Positions 10,331 to 19,995 of a stretch of 64,000 nt of DNA are shown in pieces. Within the stretch, counting starts at the first letter, position 1, and each line of letters starts with the position of its first letter. Under the pieces are notes generated by a model, which saw nothing but the letters and a program-made list of their open reading frames with translations, did no database searches and had not been told where the DNA came from. Where the stretch lies: contig OX465283.1 in the NCBI GenBank assembly GCA_949987705.1, positions 158,115,850 to 158,179,849 on the forward strand. The letters are read 5' to 3'. Position numbers and translations under genes: made by a program. This stretch comes from Thereva unica (taxonomy: Eukaryota > Arthropoda > Insecta > Diptera > Therevidae).

Positions 10331-12239
10331 CTAAACGTGAACAACTCAAGTCTACGCGTAAATGTCTATCATAGTCTGCTCCATAAAAGAAGGACTTCGG
10401 TTGTTATTTGTTTGTTTTTTTCAAGACTTCTATAGAAACTCGATCAAATATTAAGAAACGGCTAAAATATAATTTATAGAATTTACTGCAGTTATCCTTC
10501 AATTGACTCTTTTGCTTAAGCAATATACAATGTTACAATAAAAACGTGTTTCATACTTTTGAGCTAAGATTTTATCTCAGATTTTTTTCCATGACTTAAT
10601 GAGGGTCGTACGCAAGAATCACTAACATTTCGCTTTCATAATTTTCGCAAAAAAAATGCGTGAAACGCAATAATTTATTGCGCCAACTTGTTAACAATAA
10701 CCTAGAAATTCCCATCCGTTTCACGTAAACAATTACTTCCTGGCGTGATTTTCCTTCAGCCCTGGCCGTCTCAATCCCCGTCGCGTCGTCCATCCTTCAA
10801 ATTCGTTTTTCTAACGATCATCGCACAAAAATCAATCATTTCGAGTTCTAAAGCTCGTCTCTACACGCGCCGGCACAACTCCCCTACCTGATCGCAATAC
10901 CAATAGAGAGGAACAGTTCCTCGCCGCATGAGAATCGCGCCGTCCGATTTGGACAATCTTGACATTTCGCCGCAAAATACGCCAAAACGAAAAGCCACCA
11001 ATCATGCGCGCCCCCTACATACGATTAGCGCGCGCAGGTATCCAAATATGTCGAGTGCATTTGTAATTGTTCATCATGCACATTTGTTAATAAAACTGAA
11101 ATTGGTCGCCGTTAAATGTTTGTGGCACCAGGAAATCGTGGCTGGCCTTGAGTTATTTTATTGAAAAGGCGCGCATTTTCGAAGCTAATCTCCTCAGGTC
11201 GTTCCACACAGAGACGCGCGAGCCTATAGCTAGCTGCAGCTAGTAGCCGACGATCGAGAGTGGTAGGGGCGCACCCTAGAACAGCTCCGCTATTGCACCG
11301 CCGCTGCACCACAGATCGTGCGATTGTCTTGGCTTGCATCGTTTTTGGATTTTTTGCACATTTTTATTCGATAATTTATGCAATTTGGCATTTGTAATGA
11401 AATTTGCGATTTATTCAGAATTTTTAATTTCGATCGTAGACTCACGCTTTTCTAGGAATTCCAGTTGTTTTTGTTGTTGCCTCTTGCTGAATGCATTAGA
11501 CACTATCTAAAGCCAAACGAGGTGGTTTTAGAAGGAAGCAGTGAAAATATTTCAGGCGGTCTAGAAGCTTTCAAACTAGAATCAGACTCGGTGTTTAGTC
11601 AAGAGAGCTGCTTTCAAGGTCACTGCAATTACAAAGTCTGTTTCAATAATTTATTTGGTTTTAGTCAAAATATTTATGCTTAATTTGTTGCTGCTTTGGG
11701 TTCCTTCCTGCTGCGGTTGGTTTTTGAGATAAGTTCGATGGACGAACTTAAGTTTTGAAGTCATAACAAGTAAGCGTAGGGATCACCCTTTCTATTACCA
11801 TCCCAACATGCCGTTCGGGTCATGGTGCAATGTCTAGAGAGTGATAGTAGTTTACTTTGGTGGAACCAGAGCTGCTAATTAGTTTCCTTTGTATTCTAAT
11901 CACAAATAAAATAGAGAGAACAATGAAAGAACTGTCAAAGCCAACACGCGATTTTACTCTCTTGACTTCTATCCAAAAGTACCACGACAGAACAACTGCC
12001 TTCGGTGGTCGCACAAAATATTATCTCTTCGCTTACTATCCTTGGAGGTGATGCTAGAACAAAGGACTGAAGATTGCTGTAAAGATACCACACCATACCC
12101 CATAGTGGAATCGAATCACGGACCTCTCGAATGGCAGCGAAGCAGTTTGAAAGAAAATAATGGGATAGGTAAGAGATTCTGAGGGTTCTGAAGCAGATAA
12201 CAATTAGCCCTAGCTTTGTACTTTAGGATATTGTGCGAG
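10331..12239. other. Mostly transposon-free stretch
   Basis: 10,400-11,750 carries no mobile-element motif on either strand. It mixes AT-rich parts with short GC-richer parts (10,860-11,060 and 11,170-11,330), and frames in the latter have no known domain. 12,085-12,130 holds a minus-strand GATTCGATTCC word resembling a tRNA B box, but no paired A box or cloverleaf could be built. No gene is called. Confidence 0.35.
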
Positions 12240-12660
12240 CTCATAAATACTGCCTACAGCATATTGCCCCACAGTCGAGACAAATAACAAACAAAATTCT
12301 AGACCCTCAGAAATCTCCTGCCTACACGGCAACTTTTTTCCCGCAACACAAGACTAGCCAACTCGGCTCACCCCCATACGATGCAGCCCTCCTCTTCGCG
12401 CACATTACGTTTTAGTAGTTCGTTTATAAATAGAACAACTCGATTGTGGAACTCTCTTCCGCAGTCGGTGTTTCCGAACTCATATAATATCTTACAGTTC
12501 AAACGCAAGGTTCATCGACATCTACTCACGCATCCTCCAGACCCCTAACCTATCCAAATCAAGCATACTAAATACTAGACACTGACCATGACTTGAACGA
12601 CATGACGGACTAGTAGTACAAAGGGTGATTCCTAAGCTTGAATTTATAACATAAAAAAAA
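12240..12660 (+). mobile_element. Family A LINE, C-terminus and 3' end
   Basis: The plus strand gives CR1/Jockey-like C-terminal text in two frames: TFFPQHKTSQLGSPP, then FINRTTRLWNSLPQSVFPNS and FKRKVHRHLLTHPPDP before a stop. This matches the copy at 58,420-58,640. After the stop comes a 3' UTR ending CCTAAGCTTGAATTTATAAC, ATAAAAAAAA, the tail type also seen at 24.6, 37.2 and 41.2 kb. RT motifs are absent because the copy is 5'-truncated. A frame change separates the first two segments. Confidence 0.75.
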
Positions 12661-12703
12661 GTCGTAAACCGCTTATTTTAGCGTAGATAATTAGTAGACA
12701 ACT

Positions 12704-12820
12704 GGTTTTAACGTAGACAATTCATTATTAAGTATAAACAACGTAGCCAGCCTTGCCTTCATTATTTTTATTGTCATCACTTTCTTCTCATTACGATTTT
12801 ATCTTTAGTGAAGTGCAGTT
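12704..12820. repeat. Dispersed repeat, copy 2 of 2
   Basis: Same family and orientation as 9699-9814: TTTTAACGTAGACAATTCA, a shortened AACGTAGCCAGCCTTGCC part, then CTCATTACGATTTTATC and TAGTGAA. It starts about 40 bases after the A-tail of the LINE at 12,660 and runs straight into the RTE fragment that follows. Confidence 0.7.
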
Positions 12821-13015
12821 GACCTATGGGGTGCGACAACGAGGCAGACCTAACCTCCGCTAGAAGGATGGCGTAGACCAGAACGCTCAGAGCTTATGGA
12901 TGCCAAACTGGATGACATCGGCTCAGAATCGGGACTGGTGGAGAGAACAGTAGCGGGAGGCCAGGACCGAATCCCGGTTGTAGAGCTGTCGAAGAAGAAG
13001 AAGTGCAGTTTGTGA
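12820..13015 (+). mobile_element. RTE-like LINE, C-terminal end
   Basis: The plus strand reads GVRQRGRPNLR, then KDGVDQNAQSLWMPNWMTSA and QNRDWWRE, in one frame. This matches the usual end of RTE-type ORF2 (R-G-R-P-x-x-R-W-x-D-x-V ... D-R-x-x-W). It closes in a GAAGAAGAAGAAG run, a typical RTE-style simple tail. Only this end remains. A shorter relative lies at 30,405-30,540. Confidence 0.7.
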
Positions 13016-14059
13016 AAATTTTTCTACTAAGCCGTTGTAAGTATGCCAGGCGGACCTAAAAATTCTTTCTTAAATTAATTAGGATTCACACTTAAGATGG
13101 AAATTAATAAATGTGATGATTCATGCGCCATCTGTCCGTTAAAATGCTGAATCAACGAATGTCGTTAGCGACTGTGGTAGTTGTCTGAACTAATGATTTA
13201 TGTATTAAACTAAAATTGGAACGCGCGATAAGTGAAGACAACTTCAAGCTTCTGGACGAAAAGAAAAGAACATACCACTAGGCTCGAGAAAAGGGACGAA
13301 GGTTCCAGAAGTTAGATGAAGGTGGAGCTTGGATGTAAAAGCGGCTTACAGGCGCTGGAAGAGTCAGTTTTGATTTGAAAGGCGATAAAAGTGTTCTAAA
13401 GTGAGAAACAGTGAAAAGTGGTGATTTAAAAGTGAACTATAAAGCGATAGATAGAATTTAATAGTGCGAGTTATTAAATTAAAAGTGATTATAGTGAACT
13501 GTAAGAATTGTGTTTGTGTTTTGGTTTGTAATAAATAAATTTTGTGTGGATAATTAAAAAGTGTATTCCTTAATTAATCCTACGAATCCGTTAAGCCGTA
13601 AAAACGTAACAATATATTGCGAGGATGCACCATATGCAACAAGAAATTAGTCAATACTGCTACATCCCCCTTAAAGGCACGTAGGTAATCCTTTTTACTC
13701 ATAATAAAGTTTTTTATAACATTTGAATTTATTTTCAGGACTGTGTGCAAGACAATGCAGAGTGGGCGGCCCATAGGTCATAAATCCATAAAACTCATTC
13801 GAATTTCCAGGATCATGGTACATATTTCGATAGAGCATTCAAGAAGCTGCCCGAGGATATGAATATGTCATATAATTGTTTTCATTATCAGTTACTTCTT
13901 AACCTGTGAAGTGAACGCAGTATTACGCATCATTACGCTTTCAAAGTGAGTGTCCTAATTAAGTGAGATATTTGATTACAAGTGAAGTGTTGTAACTTTG
14001 TTGTGTAAGTTGGTGTTGAGTTGGTGTTTTTTTTTTGAAATGGTAGCAACGGCCTTGGT
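13016..14059. other. Stretch without recognised gene
   Basis: 13,240-13,560 has the look of an LTR or transcript leader, with repeated AAAGTG and GTGAACT words and an AATAAATAAA near 13,530. No paired copy, primer-binding site or TG..CA boundary was found, so no LTR is called. 13,860-14,060 is similar in style. Confidence 0.3.
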
Positions 14060-16425
14060 AGTCGGAACAGGGGGAATAACATGTAGCATAACATGCACGT
14101 GCCGCAACTATTTCGTACCTATGGAAGTGCGATCTTAACCTCCTAGCGGTGACCACTGGTAACTATTCTATGAGAGAGGATAGGCTAATATGATCGGGAT
14201 AGTCCCTTCCAAGTAAGGCTGGCGTGAGGCTAATAACCTCACCCGGAAAAAAGACGAGCAACATACATCGGATACTGGAATCAACGATGACGTCCACGGC
14301 AACGGAAAAGGCAAAAAGATTTACGAATACCCTGTCAAAGCATAAAGCTGACATAACCGCCATCCAGGAGATCAGATGGACAGGAAATGGGGTTTTGCAA
14401 AAAGCTGAGTATGCGTATATGTGCTCGGGGTAGGATTTATGGTTAGCAAAAGAATAAAGAATAGAATTAAGAATAGAATAAAGAATAGAATAAAGAATAG
14501 AATAAAGAATAGAATAAAGAATAGAATAAAGAATAGAATAAAGAATAGAATAAAGAATAGAATAAAGAATAGAATAAAGAATAGAATAAAGAATAGAATA
14601 AAGAATAGAATAAAGAATAGAATAAAGAATAGAATAAAGAATAGAATAAAGAATAGAATAAAGAATAGAATAAAGAATAGAATAAAGAATAGAATAAAGA
14701 ATAGAATAAAGAATAGAATAAAGAATAGAATAAAGAATAGAATAAAGAATAGAATAAAGAATAGAATAAAGAATAGAATAAAGAATAGAATAAAGAATAG
14801 AATAAAGAATAGAATAAAGAATAGAATAAAGAATAGAATAAAGAATAGAATAAAGCCTACCATTATCGGTTTCAAAGCAATAAACGAAATGCTGTGCAGC
14901 TTTCGGGTGCGAGGTAAATTTAAGAACACCAGCCTCATAAACGTTCACGCACCTACAGAAGAGTCCGGGATGATTATAAAGAATTCTTCGAATTAGTTAC
15001 ACGAGAACTTAATGCCTGCCTGCCTGTATGATATAAAAACCATACTGGGAGATCTGAACGCCAAATTAGGCTGGGAGCCCGTATGTAGGCAATTTGTCGG
15101 ACCCTACCGTTGGCATGATAACACTAATGGCAATGGACAAAGAATTATAGAGATAGCAGCGGTCGTTGCAAGTACTAGATTTGCTCGTAAATATATCCGT
15201 GAAGCCACCTGGGTATCTACGGATGGAGCCACCCGCAACCAAATAGACCATGTGTTGATAGACTGCCGCCACCTTTCGTGTCTAATGACGGTACGAACAT
15301 ACCGAGGTGGCAACTTCGACTCGGATCACTATCTTGTTGGCATGGGGCTCTGAGAGCGCATTACAACGTTGAAAAGCTTTGTATCCGCTGATCAGGCTCA
15401 AATTAACACAGCTGCACTACGTAGTGAAATAGAAACAACTACGATCATACGTTAGGACTCGAGCTCAGAAGAGTAAGACCCGAGGATGATATCCCGGGCT
15501 ATCATTAGCACTGCTGATTCCATCTTACGCAGAAGTCCTAGAGATCGGAATGGCTGGCTCGATAATGTAACTGGTAACTGAACGTAAGACTGCTGCGTAC
15601 CGAACAAACCAGTAATCATATAGAACACAGAGAAATATAAAGAGCTAAAGAAAAAAAGAGAATTCACAGACGAAAAAAGGAAGCTTGGGACAAAAATCTT
15701 GTCTATGAACTAGACACTACCGAGAGCATCGCCCGTACCAGGTACGAAAGTTCTACCGAAGAGTCCGTAGTATGGCACAATATACGCTACGTTGCACATA
15801 CTGCAAGAACAAAGAAGGGAATCTGATCACCGATCCTATAGTCTTCTTGGACCGATGCAAAGAGCACTTTCATGAATTGCGAAATGGCGAGCTTACTGAG
15901 GATTTGGACTCACCAATATCTAATCATGAGGCTATGCAGTCGCCGCCAAGCTTGGAAGAAGTTAGCAGACCCCTTACCCGGCTTAAAAACAACAAAGCCT
16001 CGGGTGCAAACGGCATCCAAGTAGTTGTGCAAGTATGGGAGCAGGAAGTGATGCCAGAAGACTGGAGAAAATGCATCTTCTGCCCGGTACATAAAAAAGG
16101 AGTTGTCACAGCGTGCACTAATTATCGCGGTATAACGCTGTTGAGTACCGCGACATGGATGCCGAAGCAACGCACAACTTATACGACATTTCTCGCATCG
16201 TCAGGTCGGGTTAAAAATCAGTTCGGAGAGAACCAAAGTGCACAAATCGAAGGCCAGTGTTCACCCAAATCGTACAGGCTCCCATGTTCAAATATTTATG
16301 GTGGCATCGACGACCGATGACAAGAATACTGTCTGGCCTGCCTCCTTTTCAACCTGGCATTGGAGAAAGTTATCCTTGATTCGGCCGTGACATCAAGGGG
16401 CACAATGCTGCACAAGTGCATCTAA
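14060..16425 (+). mobile_element. RTE-type LINE, best preserved element in the window
   Basis: The leader (14,060-14,220) is followed by an apurinic-type endonuclease. Its start reads KHKADITAIQEIRWTGNG (14,340-14,393), where Q-E-x-R-W holds the catalytic glutamate. Then come the (IKNR)n insertion and, downstream of it, TIIGFKAINEMLCSFR, SLINVHAPTEES, the LGDLNAKLG metal-binding block (15,043) and ATRNQIDHVLID and SDHYLV near the C-terminus. A linker with YKELKKK follows, then an RT N-terminal region (PPSLEEVSRPLTRLKNNKAS, PVHKKG, NYRGITLL). A deletion removes motifs A-B. LACLLFNLALEKVI (16,335) is the text after motif B, and homology stops near 16,425 before YADD. Stops and frame changes at about 14,430, 15,353 and 16,320 make it inactive. 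It belongs to the RTE clade by motif set. Confidence 0.85.
14449..14856. repeat. 12-bp minisatellite, about 34 units, inside the RTE endonuclease
   Basis: An uninterrupted tandem array of AATAAAGAATAG units. In the element's reading frame each unit encodes I-K-N-R. The array lies exactly between VSK(R), which normally ends one endonuclease segment, and TIIGFKAINE, which begins the next, so it keeps the frame open. One early unit has ATTAAG for ATAAAG, which is synonymous (Ile). All other units appear identical. Because 12 is divisible by three and the unit lacks stops, the opposite strand also stays open, giving spurious long peptides. Confidence 0.95.
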
Positions 16426-16579
16426 TTACTACAACATTACGTATTCGCAAAGCATTTTAAAAAACCTTTATGTTTAATTTTTAGTTTTACTCATACAAAG
16501 CTTTAGTTTCTGTTCCTTATGCTTCATATTTCAGGCGAGTATGTTGGGGTTCGTGAAAGTTGTCATTTCACATTCTCAA

Positions 16580-16670
16580 AAGACTCGTTCCATTGGAGAG
16601 GTCTAGCAACATTGGGCGTAAGTAGTATTTAGTGGGGTGACCGCTTAGAATACGAAACCCGCTTGGGCCA
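16580..16670 (+). mobile_element. 5S rRNA-derived short repeat, copy in + orientation
   Basis: Plus-strand words ACTCGTTCCATTG, TCTAGCAACATTGGGCG, GTAGTATTTAG and GGGTGACCGCTTAGAATAC follow the order of insect 5S rRNA from its middle to its 3' end (CTCGTCCGATC, AAGCAGCGTCGCGGGC, GTTAGTACTTAG, GGGGACCGCTTGGGAACAC). It is more diverged than the minus-strand copies at 38.1, 51.1, 54.0 and 63.3 kb. A related alternative is an independent 5S pseudogene. Confidence 0.55.
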
Positions 16671-18309
16671 GTGGAGCTAGCCTTTTAGGTGCCCAATCTG
16701 CACCTCTACAAAATGCTAGTCAGGAGGCAGTCAAGACAATGATAAGACTCTGTCTGTGCAGACTCTAGTTGAGGAATGTGCTTTGTACGCGCCTCGAGCC
16801 TTTGCCTTGCGTACGTGCCTTTAGCGGAACTAAATTTTCCTCCTCCGCTTCACATAGCACCTAATGGCAGTAATCGAAAATAGCTCAAAATATCAACCAA
16901 GTGTTCTTTTGTGGTCTGCGGTTTGAGAACCAATGGTTTAGACTTTCACAAAAACATTCCCTAACAAGTCTCAGGAATTAAATCTCGTCCTCAAACTGTA
17001 AAACTATTGGGATTAGTAGATAACGTAGTTTTAACATGGTGAAGGGTATACATCAACGTGAAAAAATGTGCTGAACGACTTTCTACACCCAATTTGAATA
17101 ACTACTAATTAAGATAAGCCATCCTCCCCAAAACAAAAACCCACTTCGAACCCGACCCCAAATTTCCGCTCCGACCCTGTGCTGTGCTGGGCCACCGCAG
17201 CAGCATCTCCTAATTTCCGCAACTGTGCACTGAACTCGGATTACTTCTGATAATTATGAATTTTTCAATATAAATAACCGGCATTAGCCAAAATGGAGTG
17301 CATTCAACTGCGCCCGTTTGTCCCCGTCCGCTGTGCAGTCGCCAGTCCCCAGTTGCACTTTCGGTGAATTCTTTTCAGTTTTTCCATGCACTTCGTCTCC
17401 GGCGACTTCTTTGAAGCATAAATGCACTGCAGAAGAGTGAAGACCCGCAGCAGACCCGTTCCACTTCCTTCCCATTCAGAATTAAGATGGGCTCCGGCTC
17501 TCTCGGCGGACGCTAAACGGCGGCCGGTGCGAATTCGGTCATTGGCACTGTTTTGTGTGTTTCGTCAACCATTTCAGACGGTTTCGGACAACAATTTTGC
17601 GATTGTGCACTTGGGGCTAATCGCACGCCCCTCGCAGATTCTTTTCGACCACGGTTTTGTGTGCGGCGACACAGCGCTGAAAAAAAAGGTTTTGTTTGCC
17701 TTTTTCGCCGCTTGCTTGCAGCTTTACTTGCGCTGATGGACAGAAGCGGCAAACAGGTTCCCGTCCCCACGTCGCACACAGACGTCCCTGTTTACACAAT
17801 TGGACTGGCATTCGTTTGTTTCGTTTATGACAGACGAAAATTATTTGATAATTATTAGTTTGCTGAACATTGATCGTCGACCGTTCAGGTGGCTAAAGTC
17901 GGGCACAATTTTTTAGAGCAAACACCTTTGAAACAATAAACATAATTAAGAGGTTCGCAGTGCGATCTGTTAACACTTTTACAGCAGTTTTATGGCGTTT
18001 TTAATGCGAAATTATCGGCGAAAGAAAATTGAAGACATTGGGTCTACTTCACGTTAGACATACGCACAAAGGATACTAGGCAATTGGCTTGCTTTTTGTA
18101 GGTGTGACTGACCCTTGACAGTTGCGCAAAATCAAATTCGAACACATACAGATTTGCTTGTTATAAAGGGCTTAGTTCGTTGTTAAGAGAAAAAGCTGGC
18201 GCCCAAAATTTGTTTTAGAAAGTATTTTAGAATATTGTTAGTGTTGAAACAAGCGGGCTGAATGAAGAGGGCCTCTGATCTTTGTAAATTTGATGAAGCA
18301 AGTTTATTT
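16671..18309. other. Transposon-free stretch with GC-richer core
   Basis: 17,150-17,860 is GC-richer than its surroundings and free of mobile-element motifs. It includes CAGCAGCATCTCC, GTGCACTGAACTC and several CCGCTC-like words. Frames open on both strands (17,284-17,858) because stop codons are rarer in GC-rich DNA. They share no known domain and overlap one another, so none is called. A TTTATGGCG word near 17,990 and AT-rich flanks fit a cis-regulatory block, by inference only. Confidence 0.3.
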
Positions 18310-18520
18310 ATTGAAAATTATAACTAATTCAACTCAGAAAAAGACCTGGTGATAGAATTGAGCCTTGGGGGGCACCTTCAGAGATGGTGTGGGCTTTGGA
18401 TTCGACTACATCCAATATTTTCTTGATTGAACTAAAGCCAAAAAGAAAATTCTCAATCCAGTTCTTTAGAACAGAAACAATACCGAAAGCTCCTCCACGT
18501 ATGCGTGACGAGTCCATCAC
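18310..18520 (-). mobile_element. LINE reverse transcriptase fragment (motif B)
   Basis: The minus strand reads SVLKNWIENFLFGFSSIKK, then HTISEGAPQGSILSPGLF, which is the segment before RT motif B and the PQGSILSP box itself. The text before motif B resembles that at 9.85 kb (SVLRNWIESFL), so it probably belongs to family A or a close relative. Motif B has A for V in G-V-P-Q-G. Nothing of motif C follows. Confidence 0.7.
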
Positions 18521-18719
18521 ACTGGTTCACCCTGCGCAATGTGTTCTCGAACGTAGCGGACAGTCGTCCTCCTTACCTTACGTTCCTCTCCTTGTTTTAA
18601 ATCATTGCTACTCATTACCAATCCCCAATCTTCTGGTAGGATCAAGGTAGTATGCGAATAGTGCCGTTGACAGCTTGGTTAGGGACCCAAATTAAAAAAT
18701 AGCTCAATCGTGAGCGGTG

Positions 18720-19330
18720 TGGTCCGGATACCTGGTGACTCCCGGTTCTAACTGGTTACTGCGGATCCCTGCTGCGGATGGACCTTGCTTCTCCGCTACT
18801 CGTAGGAGTAAAGATGAAAAAACAATCCAAAAACTGAAAAGGCGTTCGGAAGGGACCACAAATCCCGCAAATAACAAGGCTACAATGCTCCACCCCTCGA
18901 AAAAAGACCCCCACTCTCAAATCTGCTCCTTCTTAGGGCTCTGTTGCTGTCCAGCGCACTACTGCGGCACAGCCGCTGCAAGTTATCAGGGGAGGGTATG
19001 GTCTATGGAGAAGCCAAGAACGAAAAGATCGAATATGTCAAAGGAAGGTCAACAAGAACTCTGTCCTTTGAAGAGGTAGCGAAGGATCGCAAAATAATCG
19101 GCGTCCTGCACGAGAACGACGAAAATGGGAAGATCCCCAAACGCCAATAAGGTGGCTATGGAGGTCCTGAGAGACAACCCGGGCCCTCCCCCATCATGCC
19201 TTTGTGTCGGAAGCTAACACGGCAGCATAAAACTTACGGCTTGCGGCAGCACCAGATCCGCAGAGCTATATAAAGCTGCGGTAGCTAGCGTCGCTAGATC
19301 GTACTGAAGGTCTGTAAAACATATACGAAA
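18720..19330 (+). mobile_element. LINE ORF1-like fragment (DUF4780-like)
   Basis: After an S/K/T-rich stretch (18,800-18,920), the plus strand reads GVLHENDENGKIPKRQ, then NPGPPPSCLCVGS, IKLTACGSTRSAELYKAAVA and SVARSY in shifted frames. This fits the domain known as DUF4780 in insect LINE-associated ORF1 proteins: an N-P-x-P-P-P-S loop followed by a K-I-x-A-C-x-x-x-R-S-x-E-L-Y-K helix. The minus-strand fragment at 43.2 kb covers the neighbouring part of the same domain. Frameshifts and stops show decay. Confidence 0.5.
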
Positions 19331-19734
19331 GCCCTTGCCTCGCAGTGATTCAGTTTCAGTTGTATAAACCTTATCGCCTTCCCGTTTAAGTGCCTTCTTG
19401 TATAGTAGACACTTGCTACAGCTCTTGCGACTCCTTGCTTCTTAGGATATGTAACATGTATTTAGGGCTCTTCACAGACTTTGGCGATATGTCCTTTCTC
19501 TCAACATTTCAGGCATAATTCCGTCTTGTTCTTAGTACTGGTGCAATTCTTTGCTATACGCCTGAACTCCCAATACATAGCATCTGCTCGTTGCTGTCCG
19601 TTCCTTTATTCGGCAGATAACCCATCCTATTAGAACTTTTCTTGCTTCTAGCACTTTTTCCGTTAGGTCTACCTGCATATTGTGGCCGTCTGAATACCAC
19701 CACATACAATACTTTCCTTCCGTGGACACTGGGA

Positions 19735-19995
19735 AGGCATTGATTCCGCCAACCACGTACCATCTGCAATCGAATGGCATGGTCGAGTGATTTCACCGCC
19801 AATTGGAAGCAAGCCCTGAAATGCTTTAATGAGGGAAATTCGGGCTGGATAGAAAATTTAGCAGTAGTTCTCGGTATACGAGCAGCATACAAGCCAGATT
19901 TAAAATTTTCACCGGCAGAATTGGGTTATGGCTAACCACTCAAGCTACCTTCGGAATTTTTCGACTGGGTTGAGAAAAGTCCTAGGTTAAAGAGA
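19735..19995 (+). mobile_element. Ty3/gypsy integrase fragment
   Basis: The plus strand reads TTYHLQSNGMVE, then FHRQL, and after a frame change ENLAVVLGIRAAYKPDLKFS with PAELGYG and KLPSEFFDWVE. This is the end of the integrase core, where the T-x-Y-H-P-Q-S-N-G-M-V-E-R box carries the catalytic glutamate, followed by the conserved P-A-E-L-V-Y-G element. The rest of pol is not recognisable upstream. It is a short dead fragment, distinct from and opposite in strand to the element at 4.8-6.3 kb. Confidence 0.75.

Noticed and set aside
12085..12130. tRNA-like gene or tRNA-derived SINE on the minus strand
   Set aside because: A B-box-like GATTCGATTCC is present, but no A box at the right distance and no cloverleaf pairing could be formed.
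13240..13560. LTR of a retrotransposon
   Set aside because: The texture suggests an LTR, but no second copy, TG..CA ends, primer-binding site or adjacent gag was found.
14163..14948. Long minus-strand peptides of repeating SILY or LFFI units
   Set aside because: They are translations of the 12-bp minisatellite on the opposite strand. The repeat lacks stops in these frames and the peptides have no flanking domain.
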